Assembly: GCF_002998435.1 (NCBI RefSeq)
Contig: NZ_CP027231.1
Coordinates: forward strand, 971,001-1,035,000
Direction: 5' to 3'
DNA from: Bacteroides zoogleoformans
GTDB lineage: Bacteria; Bacteroidota; Bacteroidia; Bacteroidales; Bacteroidaceae
DNA: 64,000 nucleotides
Shown: piece after piece, positions 35,214 to 46,114 of the stretch
Position numbering within the stretch: the first letter of the stretch is position 1
Layout of the letters: each line of letters begins with the position of its first letter
Position numbers and translations under genes: made by a program
Notes under the pieces: generated by a model
What the model was told of the DNA's origin: nothing
The model's input: the letters and a program-made list of their open reading frames with translations, nothing else
Database searches by the model: none

Positions 35214-37328
35214 TTACCAACTTCCATGTTCTTTCTCATATTCAAGAAAGTCGGATTCGCGGCTACATTCCCCACGATATTCCCATTCCATTTCATCCAT
35301 ATATTCTTTGCCTTGCCTGATGACAACTGCCCGCAATACATTCCTGCCGTCGTTCAGTAACACTTTTTCGAAGACGTAATGCACATCGGTATACCCTTTA
35401 CGAATGCCGGACAGTTCACGACCGTTGAGATATACCTTGGGAGTGCCGATATTGGAATACACCGTGACAGAGGTTTCTTTTTTCTCACGCAACATATTCC
35501 GGCGTTGCGTCATGTAAAGCACCGGTTCCTTGCTCCAATTGGCCTTATACCAAAAATAAGAATCTTTCTTGATTTTGCGATCGAAAGTCATCATCCCTTT
35601 CATGTTACGCGCATCTACACTGCCTCTCTTCGAAGTAGGCACCGCAAAATCAAACATATTCCACAAATAGGAAGCTGTAATATAAGGATGCTGTGCAATA
35701 ACGCTCCATTGATATTCATGGGTCTTGGTCTGGAATGTTTCCGGATAGAAAGGGCTCATCCAGTTCAGCGCATCGCGCAGAATTTCGGTCTGGTGAGCAA
35801 TATTGGCGTCGGCACCATACTCCGTCAACATCAGACGTTGCCAGGGATACTCTTTTTCCATCTTCTCTACCCAAGGCTTTATATCCTGCATCTTCTTTTC
35901 GTACCAGCCGAAATAACGGTTCATGCCTTGTATATCCGCATTTTGATTGACCGGATGGTCGACATTGCCATAACCATTTACCGATATGGTATAACGGTCA
36001 GGGTCTTCCAGTTTGCAAAGATCATGGACGGACTGTGTAAGGGCGGCAGTATAACCATGTGGATGGTACACTTCATTATGAATGCCCCATACATAGATGG
36101 AAGGATGATTGAAACTCTGACGAATCAATTCACGCATCTGCTGATGTGCATTTTCCCACTCTTGTCCAGTCACCCGGTTGACAAAAGGAATCTCTGCCCA
36201 AATCACCAATCCCAACGTATCGCAACGCGAATAAATATAGTCGGACTGTTGATAATGGGCAAAACGAACGGTAGTCGCACCTATATCCATAATCTGTGCC
36301 AAATCAAAATCATGTTCTTTGTTAGTCAAGGCACTTCCCAGTTCCCACCAGTCCTGATGGCGGGTTACACCGTACATAGGATATTTCTTTCCGTTCAAGA
36401 AAAAGCCTTTACCTGCAACAACTTCATACTTGCGGAGCCCCAGCGGCTGAATAATTTCGTCCAGCACACGTCCGTCCTGCACGAGACGCGACACCACTTT
36501 ATAGAGATAAGGATCTTCACGTCCCTGCCACAGATGAGGATTACTCAACTTGAACTGTGAAGAATAAGTTTGTACTCCCTGTGGTGTAAGTTCAAAGGCC
36601 TGACTATGCTTCTTCACCAACTTACCGCTTCCATCGCAGATGGCATTCTCCAGAACCAATGGAACCGGAGTCAGTGTCGCATTATCCATCTTCACTTTTA
36701 CAGTCACTTCGGCATACTGCTTTGAAACATCTTTCTGGGTGATATATACACCAGACGAAGCACAGTCATTGGCAACAATACTGCAGAGCTCCGTTACCAC
36801 CAGCCATACGGGACGGTAAATCCCTCCGTAAACGCCAAACAGTATATGATTGGTAGGGATGACATCAGGACGTGCAGTATTATCGGCCTTTACGATAACT
36901 TCATTCTCCTCCCCGAATTTCACTTGCGAGCCAATCTCGCATACAAAGGCAGAATAAGCTCCTTTGTGCGTTCCAACCAAATAGCCGTTGATATAAACCT
37001 CGGTACATGAGCCCACTCCTTCGAAACGCAGGAAGAGACGCTTGTCTTTCATGTTCTCGGGAAAGACATATATTTTCCGGTAATAGCCCATGCCCTCATA
37101 AAAAGCGGACACTTTCTTCTGCATATCTTCTGCATTCCAAGTATGCGGGAGAGTCACTTCCTGCCAGTCGGTACACCACTTCACGGCAGCCTGCATGGCG
37201 TCTTTGGGAAAAGGCCCTTTCTTAAACTCCCAATCACTGTTGAACGATATCACCTCACGAGCATTTACTCTGTTGAAGACTCCCGCCAGCAATATGAGAG
37301 CACCTACTATAAAAAAATTATTCTTCAT
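35214..37328 (-). CDS. GH2-family glycoside hydrolase
   Basis: A 704-residue exo-hydrolase with signal peptide MKNNFFIVGALILLAGVFNR. It has an N-terminal jelly-roll (about 25-200, DWQEVTLPHTWN, RFEGVGSCTEVYINGYLVGTHK), an Ig-like domain and a TIM barrel from about 320. The predicted acid/base Glu is in VWGIHNEVY and the nucleophile Glu in LMLTEYGAD. GH2 covers beta-galactosidases, beta-glucuronidases and beta-mannosidases; the sequence alone does not decide. It is the last gene of the HTCS-controlled locus, 68 bases after the broken GH29 gene. It is somewhat shorter than LacZ-type GH2 proteins. Confidence 0.92.
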   Translation of the reverse strand: MKNNFFIVGALILLAGVFNRVNAREVISFNSDWEFKKGPFPKDAMQAAVKWCTDWQEVTLPHTWNAEDMQKKVSAFYEGMGYYRKIYVFPENMKDKRLFLRFEGVGSCTEVYINGYLVGTHKGAYSAFVCEIGSQVKFGEENEVIVKADNTARPDVIPTNHILFGVYGGIYRPVWLVVTELCSIVANDCASSGVYITQKDVSKQYAEVTVKVKMDNATLTPVPLVLENAICDGSGKLVKKHSQAFELTPQGVQTYSSQFKLSNPHLWQGREDPYLYKVVSRLVQDGRVLDEIIQPLGLRKYEVVAGKGFFLNGKKYPMYGVTRHQDWWELGSALTNKEHDFDLAQIMDIGATTVRFAHYQQSDYIYSRCDTLGLVIWAEIPFVNRVTGQEWENAHQQMRELIRQSFNHPSIYVWGIHNEVYHPHGYTAALTQSVHDLCKLEDPDRYTISVNGYGNVDHPVNQNADIQGMNRYFGWYEKKMQDIKPWVEKMEKEYPWQRLMLTEYGADANIAHQTEILRDALNWMSPFYPETFQTKTHEYQWSVIAQHPYITASYLWNMFDFAVPTSKRGSVDARNMKGMMTFDRKIKKDSYFWYKANWSKEPVLYMTQRRNMLREKKETSVTVYSNIGTPKVYLNGRELSGIRKGYTDVHYVFEKVLLNDGRNVLRAVVIRQGKEYMDEMEWEYRGECSRESDFLEYEKEHGSW

Positions 37329-37396
37329 AATCCCAGTACTTAACTATTCTATTTTAGAACCAGACAGCAAAAATAGAATTTCTATCTAAAAACATA

Positions 37397-38834
37397 TCAA
37401 GTCTGTGCATCACAATATTTGTCAGTAGCACTTACATTATCCTCAATCTGTAGCTTGATAACGAAAGGAGATCCCGGGTCTTTAGCCGGCATATCTACAT
37501 TATACTCATTACGGGCAGTTTCTTGCACTGCGACTTCTTTCCCGTTCAGCACAACCGCCTTTATAATCTTGACACCTTTCGGTGTTTTCACAACCAGATG
37601 TCCGGAATAAGAAGGATTGAAGACCACCATATACACCTCTTTCCCTTTACAGGTATAATATCCCCAAGGCTGCTTATCCCAACCGGCATAGTCACAACCA
37701 TAAATACACTCCCCGTTTTCCTTCATCCATTTACCGACAGCATCAGCCAGTTCCTTTTCTTCCGGACGGAAATCACCGTCAGCCTGCGGCCCGAAGTTCA
37801 CAACCATATTCCCTCCCATTGAAACGGCATGCACGATGCGTTCCAACACTTCCAAAGGAGTTTTTACGTAACTTAAAGACCAGTCTTTGTGGTATCCCCA
37901 TTGGTTTTCAGGGACAGTCATACATGCCTCCCAATCCCACCGAGTTACCTTCAAGTCCTTCACCGGATCGGGAAGGCGACGTTCGTAGCCCGACTCGTAA
38001 TCACCCATCAAGTGACCGTTACTATCAAAATGTCTCTTACCGTAAATCAGCACGTAAACGGCTATTGACTGTCACACCGGGCAGCATATCTTTCAGCATT
38101 CGTTCCACATGAGCAGTCCACCAGCCGTTTTTCTTGATACTTGCATCCCAAGTTCCATCGAACCAGAAATCTTTTACGGTAGGATAACGGATAGCAAGCT
38201 CTTTCAACTGATTGTCCGTAAATTCCAGAAAGCGAGTAAAAGCGGCTTCATCATCCAGCGACTTAATATCATACCTATAATCAGGATGACTCCAGTCCAT
38301 CACCGAAAAATAGAAATGCACATCGATACCTTCGTCATTATAGGCTTTTACCAATTCTCCCAATATATCTTTCTTATAAGGTGTCTGTGCCACCGTATAC
38401 TTACTATATTCACTCGGCCACAAGCAAAATCCTTCATGGTGTTTTGTAGTAATCTTCACATACTTCACACCCATTTTTCTGAACATCTTTGCCCATGCGC
38501 GGGCATTAAATTTTTTAGGACTCCACTGTTCCATCAGTTTCAACCATTCTTCCATCGGAACTTTAGCCCATGATTTCAGCCATTCCGCAGCCCCATTGTA
38601 CATTTTACCATTCCATGCTCCTCCCGGAATGGCATAAAGTCCCCAATGTATGAAGGCTCCCAAACGGTTATCGCGAAATTTCTTCATATCCACATCCTGA
38701 CGTTTACCTAAGCGGTCAGCTCCATACTTCAAAGATATTTCTTGATCAGCAGGCAAAATCTGAGACTGCTTTTGAGCCAATACACCCATACACATCCCCC
38801 AAACAAATATTCCCATTAATAATAATCGACTCAT
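37397..38834 (-). pseudogene. GH29 alpha-L-fucosidase, frameshifted
   Basis: The first frame (38834 to 38037) encodes a signal peptide and most of the catalytic barrel: FRDNRLGAFIHWGLYAIPGG, KHHEGFCLWPS, and VKDFWFDGTWD, where the Asp is the predicted nucleophile. It breaks after NSRLRADL. The continuation YGKRHFDSNGHLMGDYESGYE, with MGGNMVVNFGPQADG and a C-terminal beta domain, is read in another frame from about 38047 to 37397. The shift is local (about 38042-38050) and equals a one-base gain or two-base loss. Both halves remain well conserved, so the lesion is recent or a sequencing error. The intact protein would be about 480 residues and would remove alpha-linked fucose. Confidence 0.88.
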
Positions 38835-39103
38835 TACATTAAGCTTAAAATCAAATGATTACTTGTAGAAAAGGAACAAAATTCCATCTATAACAAGCTA
38901 TTCTATTTCTAAATCCCTTATCTAAACAGGTTAATTCTCCTCGCAACATACTATTCACAACACGTATATCCGCATAGAGTTAGCATGCTTTTTTGAAAGA
39001 AAACGAAGTCAGAGAGAACAAAAGTGTCCGGAATAAAAAGAGGTGAGACATTCACATTTATTATTTCGACACACCTATAATATCAGTGCAAATAGAAAAA
39101 GAC

Positions 39104-40267
39104 TTATCTATTATAAATAAACACTTGCAAATCTCCTACAGAAACATTACCGTTTTCCGAATAATTCCAATCAGCCTGTCCACTTCTCAAATGACCTTTT
39201 ATAAAGGTAATTCTGATGTATCGGGCTTCTATCGGTTCTACTGGGAAGAATTGATAATCCTCTACCTTCAAAGACTCCGTTACGCATTCGCCCAAATCGA
39301 TCCAAGTATCCCCTACTGTCTTTTTAGCCTCCAACCTAAACGTATGGCATTGCAGATGAGAATAATTCAGGCTACGATGTCTATATCCCAATTGTCCGAG
39401 CCTGATAACTTCTCCTAAATCAATGTCCAAATAACAAACCGGGTCATAAACCGGGCGCATTGTGATTTCAGGACACCAGAAGGTTGAATTCTTATCGTCA
39501 AACAGATTTTTCATATTCCCTTCTTTAGTCCCCAGATTGCAGGAGTAGCTCCATTTTTCAGAGAATGGAAAACCTACATACAAAGGTGCCTCTGCGGCCA
39601 CCTTCACTCGGCATGTAGCAGTCTGCCTGCCTCTATCATTAGCAGTAATAGTTATCTTAGTAGACTGTCCGGTCTCACCGACCACCGTGATTATGCCATT
39701 CCGGTTTATGATTGCCACTGTCGGATCTTCCGAGGAATAAGTAACGCTCTTATCGGTAGCATTGTCGGGATTAACTGTCACATATTGTGCCAAGTTGAAA
39801 GTCTTGCCTCTTTCCACTTCCACATTCTGTCCGGCAGACTGAATCGTAATACTTGATACAAGCACAATATTGCTGACAACTCTAACCGGATATCTGACGT
39901 ATGTACTCGAACCGTCGTCCACTCTTATGATGATCGTATCCGTACCCAATGGAGAAGGGATGTCGCCTGTAGCCGGAGTTGTCAGTTTAGGAGTTATCAA
40001 GCCGTCTTCACTTAAATCGATAGCACCGGTAGGTTCACCAGCAAAGTGATAACTAACGGTATTCTTTCTTGCACTCTTGGGCATGATGAAAGGCTTGAGT
40101 TGCAAAGGTTGCCCTTCCGTCACAACTACCCCAAAGATATCACTTTCAAGATTAGTCGCATTTTTAGCAGTAATAGTCACTGCCTTACCGAAATCATCGT
40201 CATCGCAACCCGCAAACAGTGCTCCGAACGAAAACATTCCTAACAAGATATATATATTTTTTTTCAT
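39104..40267 (-). CDS. Surface glycan-binding lipoprotein with discoidin (F5/8-type) domain
   Basis: A 387-residue lipoprotein with lipobox FAGC followed by an acidic run DDDDFG, a typical Bacteroides surface-export signal. The middle contains an Ig-like (BIG2-type) domain (about 140-225, ITIQSAGQNVEVERGKTFNL ... ITITANDRG). The C-terminus (about 235-387, FDDKNSTFWCPEI, YLDIDLGEVIRLGQLGYRH, ARYIRITF) is a discoidin-like carbohydrate-binding module. Position just after susD is that of a SusE/SGBP protein that captures substrate at the cell surface. It starts 21 bases downstream of the susD stop. Confidence 0.88.
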   Translation of the reverse strand: MKKNIYILLGMFSFGALFAGCDDDDFGKAVTITAKNATNLESDIFGVVVTEGQPLQLKPFIMPKSARKNTVSYHFAGEPTGAIDLSEDGLITPKLTTPATGDIPSPLGTDTIIIRVDDGSSTYVRYPVRVVSNIVLVSSITIQSAGQNVEVERGKTFNLAQYVTVNPDNATDKSVTYSSEDPTVAIINRNGIITVVGETGQSTKITITANDRGRQTATCRVKVAAEAPLYVGFPFSEKWSYSCNLGTKEGNMKNLFDDKNSTFWCPEITMRPVYDPVCYLDIDLGEVIRLGQLGYRHRSLNYSHLQCHTFRLEAKKTVGDTWIDLGECVTESLKVEDYQFFPVEPIEARYIRITFIKGHLRSGQADWNYSENGNVSVGDLQVFIYNR

Positions 40268-40288
40268 AATCGTATATTGTTTTTTCTT

Positions 40289-42277
40289 TTATCTGTTAAT
40301 ATCTTTCCAACCCGGATTTTGTGTTAAAAGCGGATTCATAAGCAGTTCATTCAAAGGTATCGGGTAATAGTATCGTTTATCATTCCAAGGCCGAACCCCC
40401 TTGATAACAGTAGTGGATGTAGGATAAGGAATAATAAAGTCATCTTCATCTACAATTACTTTATTCCCCACTTCACCGATAGGAACAGTTACTTTGAACG
40501 GATAATTCTTATACTGTTCATCATTACGGTTCTTGGTGTATAACTCAATCTTTTCAGGTGTCATCTTCATACCTCTGGTAGGAACGGTAAATAATTTACC
40601 GGCTTTCCATCTCATCAAATCCTCATAACGCATACCCTCTATCATCGTTTCCACACGACGTTCACGTCTAATTTCACGAATAATCGGAGACACGGAGTAA
40701 TCGAGCTTCTGAGAGTAAATGGCATCCAAACGAGGGTCATTAGGAATGTTAGACAAACTCAGCTTGGCATTGGGATATTTTACAAAATCATATCCGGCTC
40801 TTTCTCTCAATGCATTGACAGTAAGGTTCAAGTCGTCATCTGTGATTTCACCCAATTCGGCTCTGGCTTCCGCATAAATCAACAACAACTCTCCATAACG
40901 GAACATGTGTGCAGTTTGTACACCCTTCGGGTTAGCCTCCCATTCAGCGTAGTCAGGCATCCAATGCTTGATAAAGCGATATCCAGTCACCGTAGAGTTA
41001 TACTGTTTCATTGGAGATCCGCCACCTGTATCGTATGTAATCATCGGGTAAATGACTCCGGACTCTTCAATGCTGTATGTATTGTCATCCGCATCAAAAA
41101 TAGAGGCATACTCACCCGGCTTGCAAATGGTTTGTCTCAAACGTGGGTCACGGTTATCCAGCTCTTCCCACATGCCGTCATATCCCTTGAACAAAGGATT
41201 TCTTTCATAATTGCCTTCAGTACCATCGATATAGACCGGACGTCCGTCTTCACACAGATAGTCTTCGAGTACATCTACAGTAGCCCCCAAGCAGTAACGT
41301 GTGTGGTTGTTCTTCCCCCAATAACGAGGATTGTCATGCCCCAATTTCACGCCGTCATACACACGTGCCAGAATTGTTTCTTCATTACCTTCCGTTTCGG
41401 GAGAGCCTTTCTGCACGAATAATTGCCAGTAAGAATCTTTTTCCGTAGGGTGTTTGAAGAGCTTGTATCTATTCTTTTCAATAATCTTCCAAGCAGCATC
41501 ACGGCTCATCTTCAATAACCCATCAGCAGTAGACAGCAGATTCAATTCCGTATGATATTTGCGAAAAGTTCCTTCGAACAGGCAGAAACGAGATTTTAGA
41601 AATAACGCCATATCTTGATTGATATATCCGCAAGAGTTGTCATTGTCTTCGAGATTCTGAATGGCAAAATCAAAACATTTCAAAATATTTTCAACTAACT
41701 CCACACGTGGCATACGAGGGCCGTAAAGTTCCGGAGAACTTGTATCCAGTTCTTTGTCCAGCCAAGGCACTTCACCCAGAGCCACCAATTTAATATAATA
41801 ATCCCATGCTTTGAAGAAATAGGCTTGCGCCGCATATTTCTTCAGTGTTTCCGGGTCGCCCACTTCCGCATAATGGTTTAGGAAGTAGTTCACCTTACGA
41901 AGTTTTTCCCACTGCCAAGGAGCATCGAAGTTCTTGGACGCTGAATTCGGAGTATCGTACGTATCTCCCAATTTGCCATCGATACTGCCTGCATAAACCG
42001 TGTTGTCACTGAACGCATCTCCAAAAATAATCTGACTACCGGCTTTTACGGCCAAGAAACCTTTGTCATGCGAAGTATTATTAGTTCCACCAACTCCATG
42101 TCCATACACATAGTATCTGTAAATTCCGTCTAGATAGAGTTGCAAGTCGGCTTCTTTGGTAAAGAATGTGCCGTCTGCCATATCGTCTATCGGATCCCGC
42201 TGCATGAAATTATCGTTGCAAGACGACAAAGATGCCGCCAGAACCACGAGCAAAGTTATAACCGAATATTTTCTCAT
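40289..42277 (-). CDS. SusD/RagB-family surface glycan-binding lipoprotein
   Basis: A 662-residue lipoprotein (lipobox SLSSC). SusD features are the N-terminal NDNFMQRDPIDDM, helical TPR-like segments (AYFFKAWDYYIKLVALGEVPWL), FRYGELLLIYAEARAELGEI, IRRERRVETMIEGMRYEDLMRW and the C-terminal LLTQNPGWKD. It partners the SusC encoded 22 bases upstream and is followed by a surface glycan-binding lipoprotein. Confidence 0.96.
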   Translation of the reverse strand: MRKYSVITLLVVLAASLSSCNDNFMQRDPIDDMADGTFFTKEADLQLYLDGIYRYYVYGHGVGGTNNTSHDKGFLAVKAGSQIIFGDAFSDNTVYAGSIDGKLGDTYDTPNSASKNFDAPWQWEKLRKVNYFLNHYAEVGDPETLKKYAAQAYFFKAWDYYIKLVALGEVPWLDKELDTSSPELYGPRMPRVELVENILKCFDFAIQNLEDNDNSCGYINQDMALFLKSRFCLFEGTFRKYHTELNLLSTADGLLKMSRDAAWKIIEKNRYKLFKHPTEKDSYWQLFVQKGSPETEGNEETILARVYDGVKLGHDNPRYWGKNNHTRYCLGATVDVLEDYLCEDGRPVYIDGTEGNYERNPLFKGYDGMWEELDNRDPRLRQTICKPGEYASIFDADDNTYSIEESGVIYPMITYDTGGGSPMKQYNSTVTGYRFIKHWMPDYAEWEANPKGVQTAHMFRYGELLLIYAEARAELGEITDDDLNLTVNALRERAGYDFVKYPNAKLSLSNIPNDPRLDAIYSQKLDYSVSPIIREIRRERRVETMIEGMRYEDLMRWKAGKLFTVPTRGMKMTPEKIELYTKNRNDEQYKNYPFKVTVPIGEVGNKVIVDEDDFIIPYPTSTTVIKGVRPWNDKRYYYPIPLNELLMNPLLTQNPGWKDINR

Positions 42278-42299
42278 AATCTCTTTTCTATTTTAAACG

Positions 42300-45200
42300 T
42301 TAAAAACCTACTTGAATACCTACACTGAATGTCCGCTTTGGAGGATACGCATCAGATAGATAATCAGTGTCATAGTACTTGGGCATATCTGAAATTGCAA
42401 ACAAATTGTAAGCAGCTACATTCAGCCTCAATTTCTGCAATCCGATTTTATTGACCTGCGCTTTCGGGAAAGTATATCCCAGAATCATCTGCTTCAGCTT
42501 GATGTAAGAAGCGTCAAGCAGATAACCGCTTTGAGTATAGCTGCCAAGGCCGAAACCATACATCGGAAATTTAGCATCTGTTCTTTCGGGAGTCCATGAA
42601 TTATTATACGTTTCCCACGAACCGGCTCCATTGCCCCAATAACTTGAATAAGATGACAACCAGTAGTCTCTCTTACCTACTCCTTGGAACATCAAATCCA
42701 AGTCAAAACCTTTATGCTGGAAGTTGGCCGTAATGTTATAGCGATAGCGCGGTGAATTATTACCGATTACTTTTCTGTCGCCCGGATCATCCACCGTATT
42801 CAAGCCGGTGGTAATGACACCATCATGGTCCAAATCCTGATACCACACGTATCCCGGATAAGTCTGTCCTCCCTTGAAGTAAGGTCCGTAATATAACGGT
42901 TTCCCGTTAGGGCCTACACCGTCAAAGTCATCCTCTTGCAAAATGCCTCCGGTAACATACCCCCAGATATCACCCACCGTATACCCTTTGTATAAGACAC
43001 CGTCGCCGATTTTGTTGGTAGGATTGGAAGGATAACTCATCACCTTGGCCCTATCATCAGAAAGTGCTACGCCTAAGCTATAAACAAATCCGTTAGCCAG
43101 TTTATCCGACCATTTGGCCTGAAGTTCAAAACCTGTGGTCTTCAAGATGCCTGCATTCTCGAAAGGCAGGTTATCGTCACCAATCAATGCCGGATAATCT
43201 TTTCCCCCAGGTATCAAAATATCTGTTACTTTTCTTTTGAATATATCGGCAGTAAACGTCAAACGGTTCCGCAAGAAAGTAAAATCAAACCCTAAATTTT
43301 TAGTAGTCGATTTTTCCCAGGTCAGGTTAGGATTGGTTAACGAAGGCGTAGTGATGCCTGTCGGATAACGCATACCGTCGAATAGGAAATGACCTTCAGT
43401 TGTTCCGAAAACAGACTGATACGGATACACAGAACTGGGTTGACTACCCAAACGTCCCCATGAGGCTCTGATTTTGAAGTTATCCAACCATTCTTTAGAC
43501 CAATCCATAAATTTCTCTTCTGAAACTCTCCACCCCAATGATACGGTTGGGAAGAACTGGAAACGAGAATCTTTCGGAAATTTGGAACTACCGTCATAAC
43601 GAGCATCCACTTCTATCAGATATTTGCTCATATAGTTATACATGACACGGCCGAACAAAGCACGCTGTGCTATCTCATGATGAGAATTACCCGATGTATT
43701 GGCTGTAATGTCCTCTACCAAAGAAGGATTCAATATATACGGGTCAAGCATTTTAGACAACGAGATAGAAGAACCGGCATATTTTTCCTCTTCCTGATTA
43801 ACACCCAACAATACAGAGACATTATGCTTTTCTACAAAAGTCTGGTTATAATCAGCATATACGTTGATAGCATATCTGTCTGTAGTAGAACGTTGGATAT
43901 AACCGGTATTCTCCGTTGCCCAACGATTTTCGAGAGCAGTCCATGAATTGTTCACGCGTGACTGCTTAGGATGTGTTTTTTCCTGCTGGTAAATAGTCGG
44001 AGTAAAAGACAAATCTGCCTTTATCTTCAGTATCTTAGGCAGAATCGTAAACTCAGGATTGATAGAAAGAATCGTCTTGCGCCTGGAAGTAATATTACGT
44101 CCACCTGCATACAGATAACTCACAGGGTTTTCTGTTACATAATTAGGTAGAGGATCGTCCGGAGCGGTCAATACAGGCTGATAAATATAGTTTTCAGGAT
44201 AATAAGATTTTGCATACTGCCAAAGGTTCACGCCATCGGTTTGCTGCGTCGGGGCATCATAATCGAACACATTGTATGAAGCTTTTGCTGCTACCGTAAA
44301 CCAATCTGTTACTTTAGCATTGACACTTAGCATCGCATTGTATCTTTTCAACTCATCGGTTCTGATTTCATACATACCTTTTTGGTCTTGCATACCCAAA
44401 GATATGTAATAGCTAATTCTGTCGCCACCACCACTGATAGACAGGTTGTGCTTCTGTGTCGGGGTCCACTTCTTCACCAGTTCCTCATAAGGATTCGTAT
44501 TGCCCACCCACTGTATGGCATTACCTTCCATAAAATAAGGTTTGTTGCTCACTGGATCCTTTATATAGGCCATCATGTGTTCCATCATGTCTTTATCATG
44601 CTGAGAGTATTCGACAATAGCCCCCGTCCAGAGGTTCCTGTCTGCTCCCGCCTTATAGATATGATAAGAATCCATAATGTCGGGCAGCTTGTATGGCTGG
44701 TCGAAAGCCAGATTATAAGAATAATCTATTTTTGCCTTTTGCTTGTAAACTCCTCCCTTGGTCGTGACCAATATTACACCGAAAGTAGCACGCGTACCGT
44801 AGATGGCGGCAGCGGAGGCATCCTTCAGGAAAGACATGTTATCAATATCATTCGGGTTCAACTGGTTCAAGTCCTCAGCGGTAATTTCCACACCGTCCAG
44901 CAAAATCAGAGGAGAACCTGAAACTACGTCGAATTTGTTCTTGTCATCATTCGATGTACCTCTCTGACGAAATGTTGTAGCACCACGGATATTCAATGAA
45001 GGCACTTTGTTAGGGTCGCCGCCAGCAATGCTGACATTCAGACCAGGAACCATGCCTTGCAATGCCTGTCCGATATTAGCGACCGGACGATCTTCCAAGA
45101 TTTCCGCTCCTACAGAAGCGACAGAGGCTGTAAGGTTTCCTTTCTTCTGAGACTGGAAACCGATTACTACCACCTCGTCAATCATTTTGGAGTCTTCAAC

Positions 45201-45557
45201 CAAAGTGACATTGATGACTTGCTGATTATCGACCGTCACCTCTTTGGAAGTATATCCCACGAAAGAGAACGTCAGTACACTCTTGCTTTCGGATACAGAT
45301 ACATTATAGTTACCGTCAATGTCCGTGATAGCACCCGTAGCAGTACCTTTCACCATTACCGTAACTCCAATCATGGGCTCACCATTGACATCTTTTACAA
45401 CACCCGTAATCCGCCTATTCTGGTCAACACTCATTGCAACATCCGAAGCGGCATATACCACCTGCGGAATCCCTACTGACAAGAAGAATAAGCAAAGGAA
45501 AAGCATCAGATACTGATGCTTTTTCCAATTTTTAATTAGCATTTTCGCATCTTTCAT
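42300..45557 (-). CDS. SusC/RagA-type TonB-dependent transporter
   Basis: A 1085-residue outer-membrane transporter, start ATG 45557 (MKDAKMLIKNWKKHQYLMLF) with a signal peptide cut near VVYA-A. A carboxypeptidase-regulatory-like domain (about 48-130, RRITGVVKDVNGEPMIGVTV) precedes the plug (about 140-265, VVIGFQSQKKGNLTASVASV, LDGVEITAEDLNQLNPNDI, AIYGTRATFGVILVTTKGG) and the barrel. Unlike the SusC at 4479 it has no STN domain, which fits control by the HTCS rather than by an ECF/FecR pair. A weak promoter-like AATCTTTG lies at 45589-45582 on the minus strand. Confidence 0.96.
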   Translation of the reverse strand: MKDAKMLIKNWKKHQYLMLFLCLFFLSVGIPQVVYAASDVAMSVDQNRRITGVVKDVNGEPMIGVTVMVKGTATGAITDIDGNYNVSVSESKSVLTFSFVGYTSKEVTVDNQQVINVTLVEDSKMIDEVVVIGFQSQKKGNLTASVASVGAEILEDRPVANIGQALQGMVPGLNVSIAGGDPNKVPSLNIRGATTFRQRGTSNDDKNKFDVVSGSPLILLDGVEITAEDLNQLNPNDIDNMSFLKDASAAAIYGTRATFGVILVTTKGGVYKQKAKIDYSYNLAFDQPYKLPDIMDSYHIYKAGADRNLWTGAIVEYSQHDKDMMEHMMAYIKDPVSNKPYFMEGNAIQWVGNTNPYEELVKKWTPTQKHNLSISGGGDRISYYISLGMQDQKGMYEIRTDELKRYNAMLSVNAKVTDWFTVAAKASYNVFDYDAPTQQTDGVNLWQYAKSYYPENYIYQPVLTAPDDPLPNYVTENPVSYLYAGGRNITSRRKTILSINPEFTILPKILKIKADLSFTPTIYQQEKTHPKQSRVNNSWTALENRWATENTGYIQRSTTDRYAINVYADYNQTFVEKHNVSVLLGVNQEEEKYAGSSISLSKMLDPYILNPSLVEDITANTSGNSHHEIAQRALFGRVMYNYMSKYLIEVDARYDGSSKFPKDSRFQFFPTVSLGWRVSEEKFMDWSKEWLDNFKIRASWGRLGSQPSSVYPYQSVFGTTEGHFLFDGMRYPTGITTPSLTNPNLTWEKSTTKNLGFDFTFLRNRLTFTADIFKRKVTDILIPGGKDYPALIGDDNLPFENAGILKTTGFELQAKWSDKLANGFVYSLGVALSDDRAKVMSYPSNPTNKIGDGVLYKGYTVGDIWGYVTGGILQEDDFDGVGPNGKPLYYGPYFKGGQTYPGYVWYQDLDHDGVITTGLNTVDDPGDRKVIGNNSPRYRYNITANFQHKGFDLDLMFQGVGKRDYWLSSYSSYWGNGAGSWETYNNSWTPERTDAKFPMYGFGLGSYTQSGYLLDASYIKLKQMILGYTFPKAQVNKIGLQKLRLNVAAYNLFAISDMPKYYDTDYLSDAYPPKRTFSVGIQVGF

Positions 45558-46114
45558 AATGTTTACATTTAAATAGTAGCGCAAAGATTACTCTATTAAT
45601 ACAATCAGCTTTACTGTTTTATGTTTTTCTTTTACTCTTTTAAACAAGAACGTTTAAATTACTGAAGAACAAAACCATAGTATACAAAAAAGAAGTAAAT
45701 TCTTGAATAGACGTTAGCACGACGAATAAAAAAATGATTTATCAGCTTTCAAATCTTTCGAACCGATATTGTTCAGGATGAAAAAGATATATTTGGAGCA
45801 AAAAATGCCAAAAGCCACTTTGAATACTGCAGATAGAGGGACATTTTGCAAAATTCTGCAAATCATATACAGAGTCCTGCCAAAGACACTGTTGACATCA
45901 GCAATAGACATGCAGAAAACGCTATAAGAAAGAATAATAAGGTTTTATATATGAAGAAACAATAACAACATCTTCAAAACAAGAATCAACTGCCGTTATC
46001 GTATCATCAGTCAGCCAACTATCGTCCGAAAGACCACACTTTGTCGTTCGAGATCCAGAGTATTTCAGGAGATACGGTGTGGCGTTTCAGACGATAAAAA
46101 CGTGGCGATGCAAT
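45558..46114 (-). promoter_or_regulatory. Upstream region of the HTCS-controlled susC
   Basis: This AT-rich 557-bp stretch between the GH105 stop and the susC start holds no convincing gene. In HTCS-regulated loci this is where the regulator binds to activate susC. The only promoter-like element I see is AATCTTTG (45589-45582, minus), one mismatch from the -7 consensus and without a clear -33 box, as expected for an activated promoter. Confidence 0.45.

Noticed and set aside
45714..45911. 65-codon minus-strand open frame upstream of susC
   Set aside because: AT-rich, no family resemblance, and it lies in what should be regulator-binding DNA.
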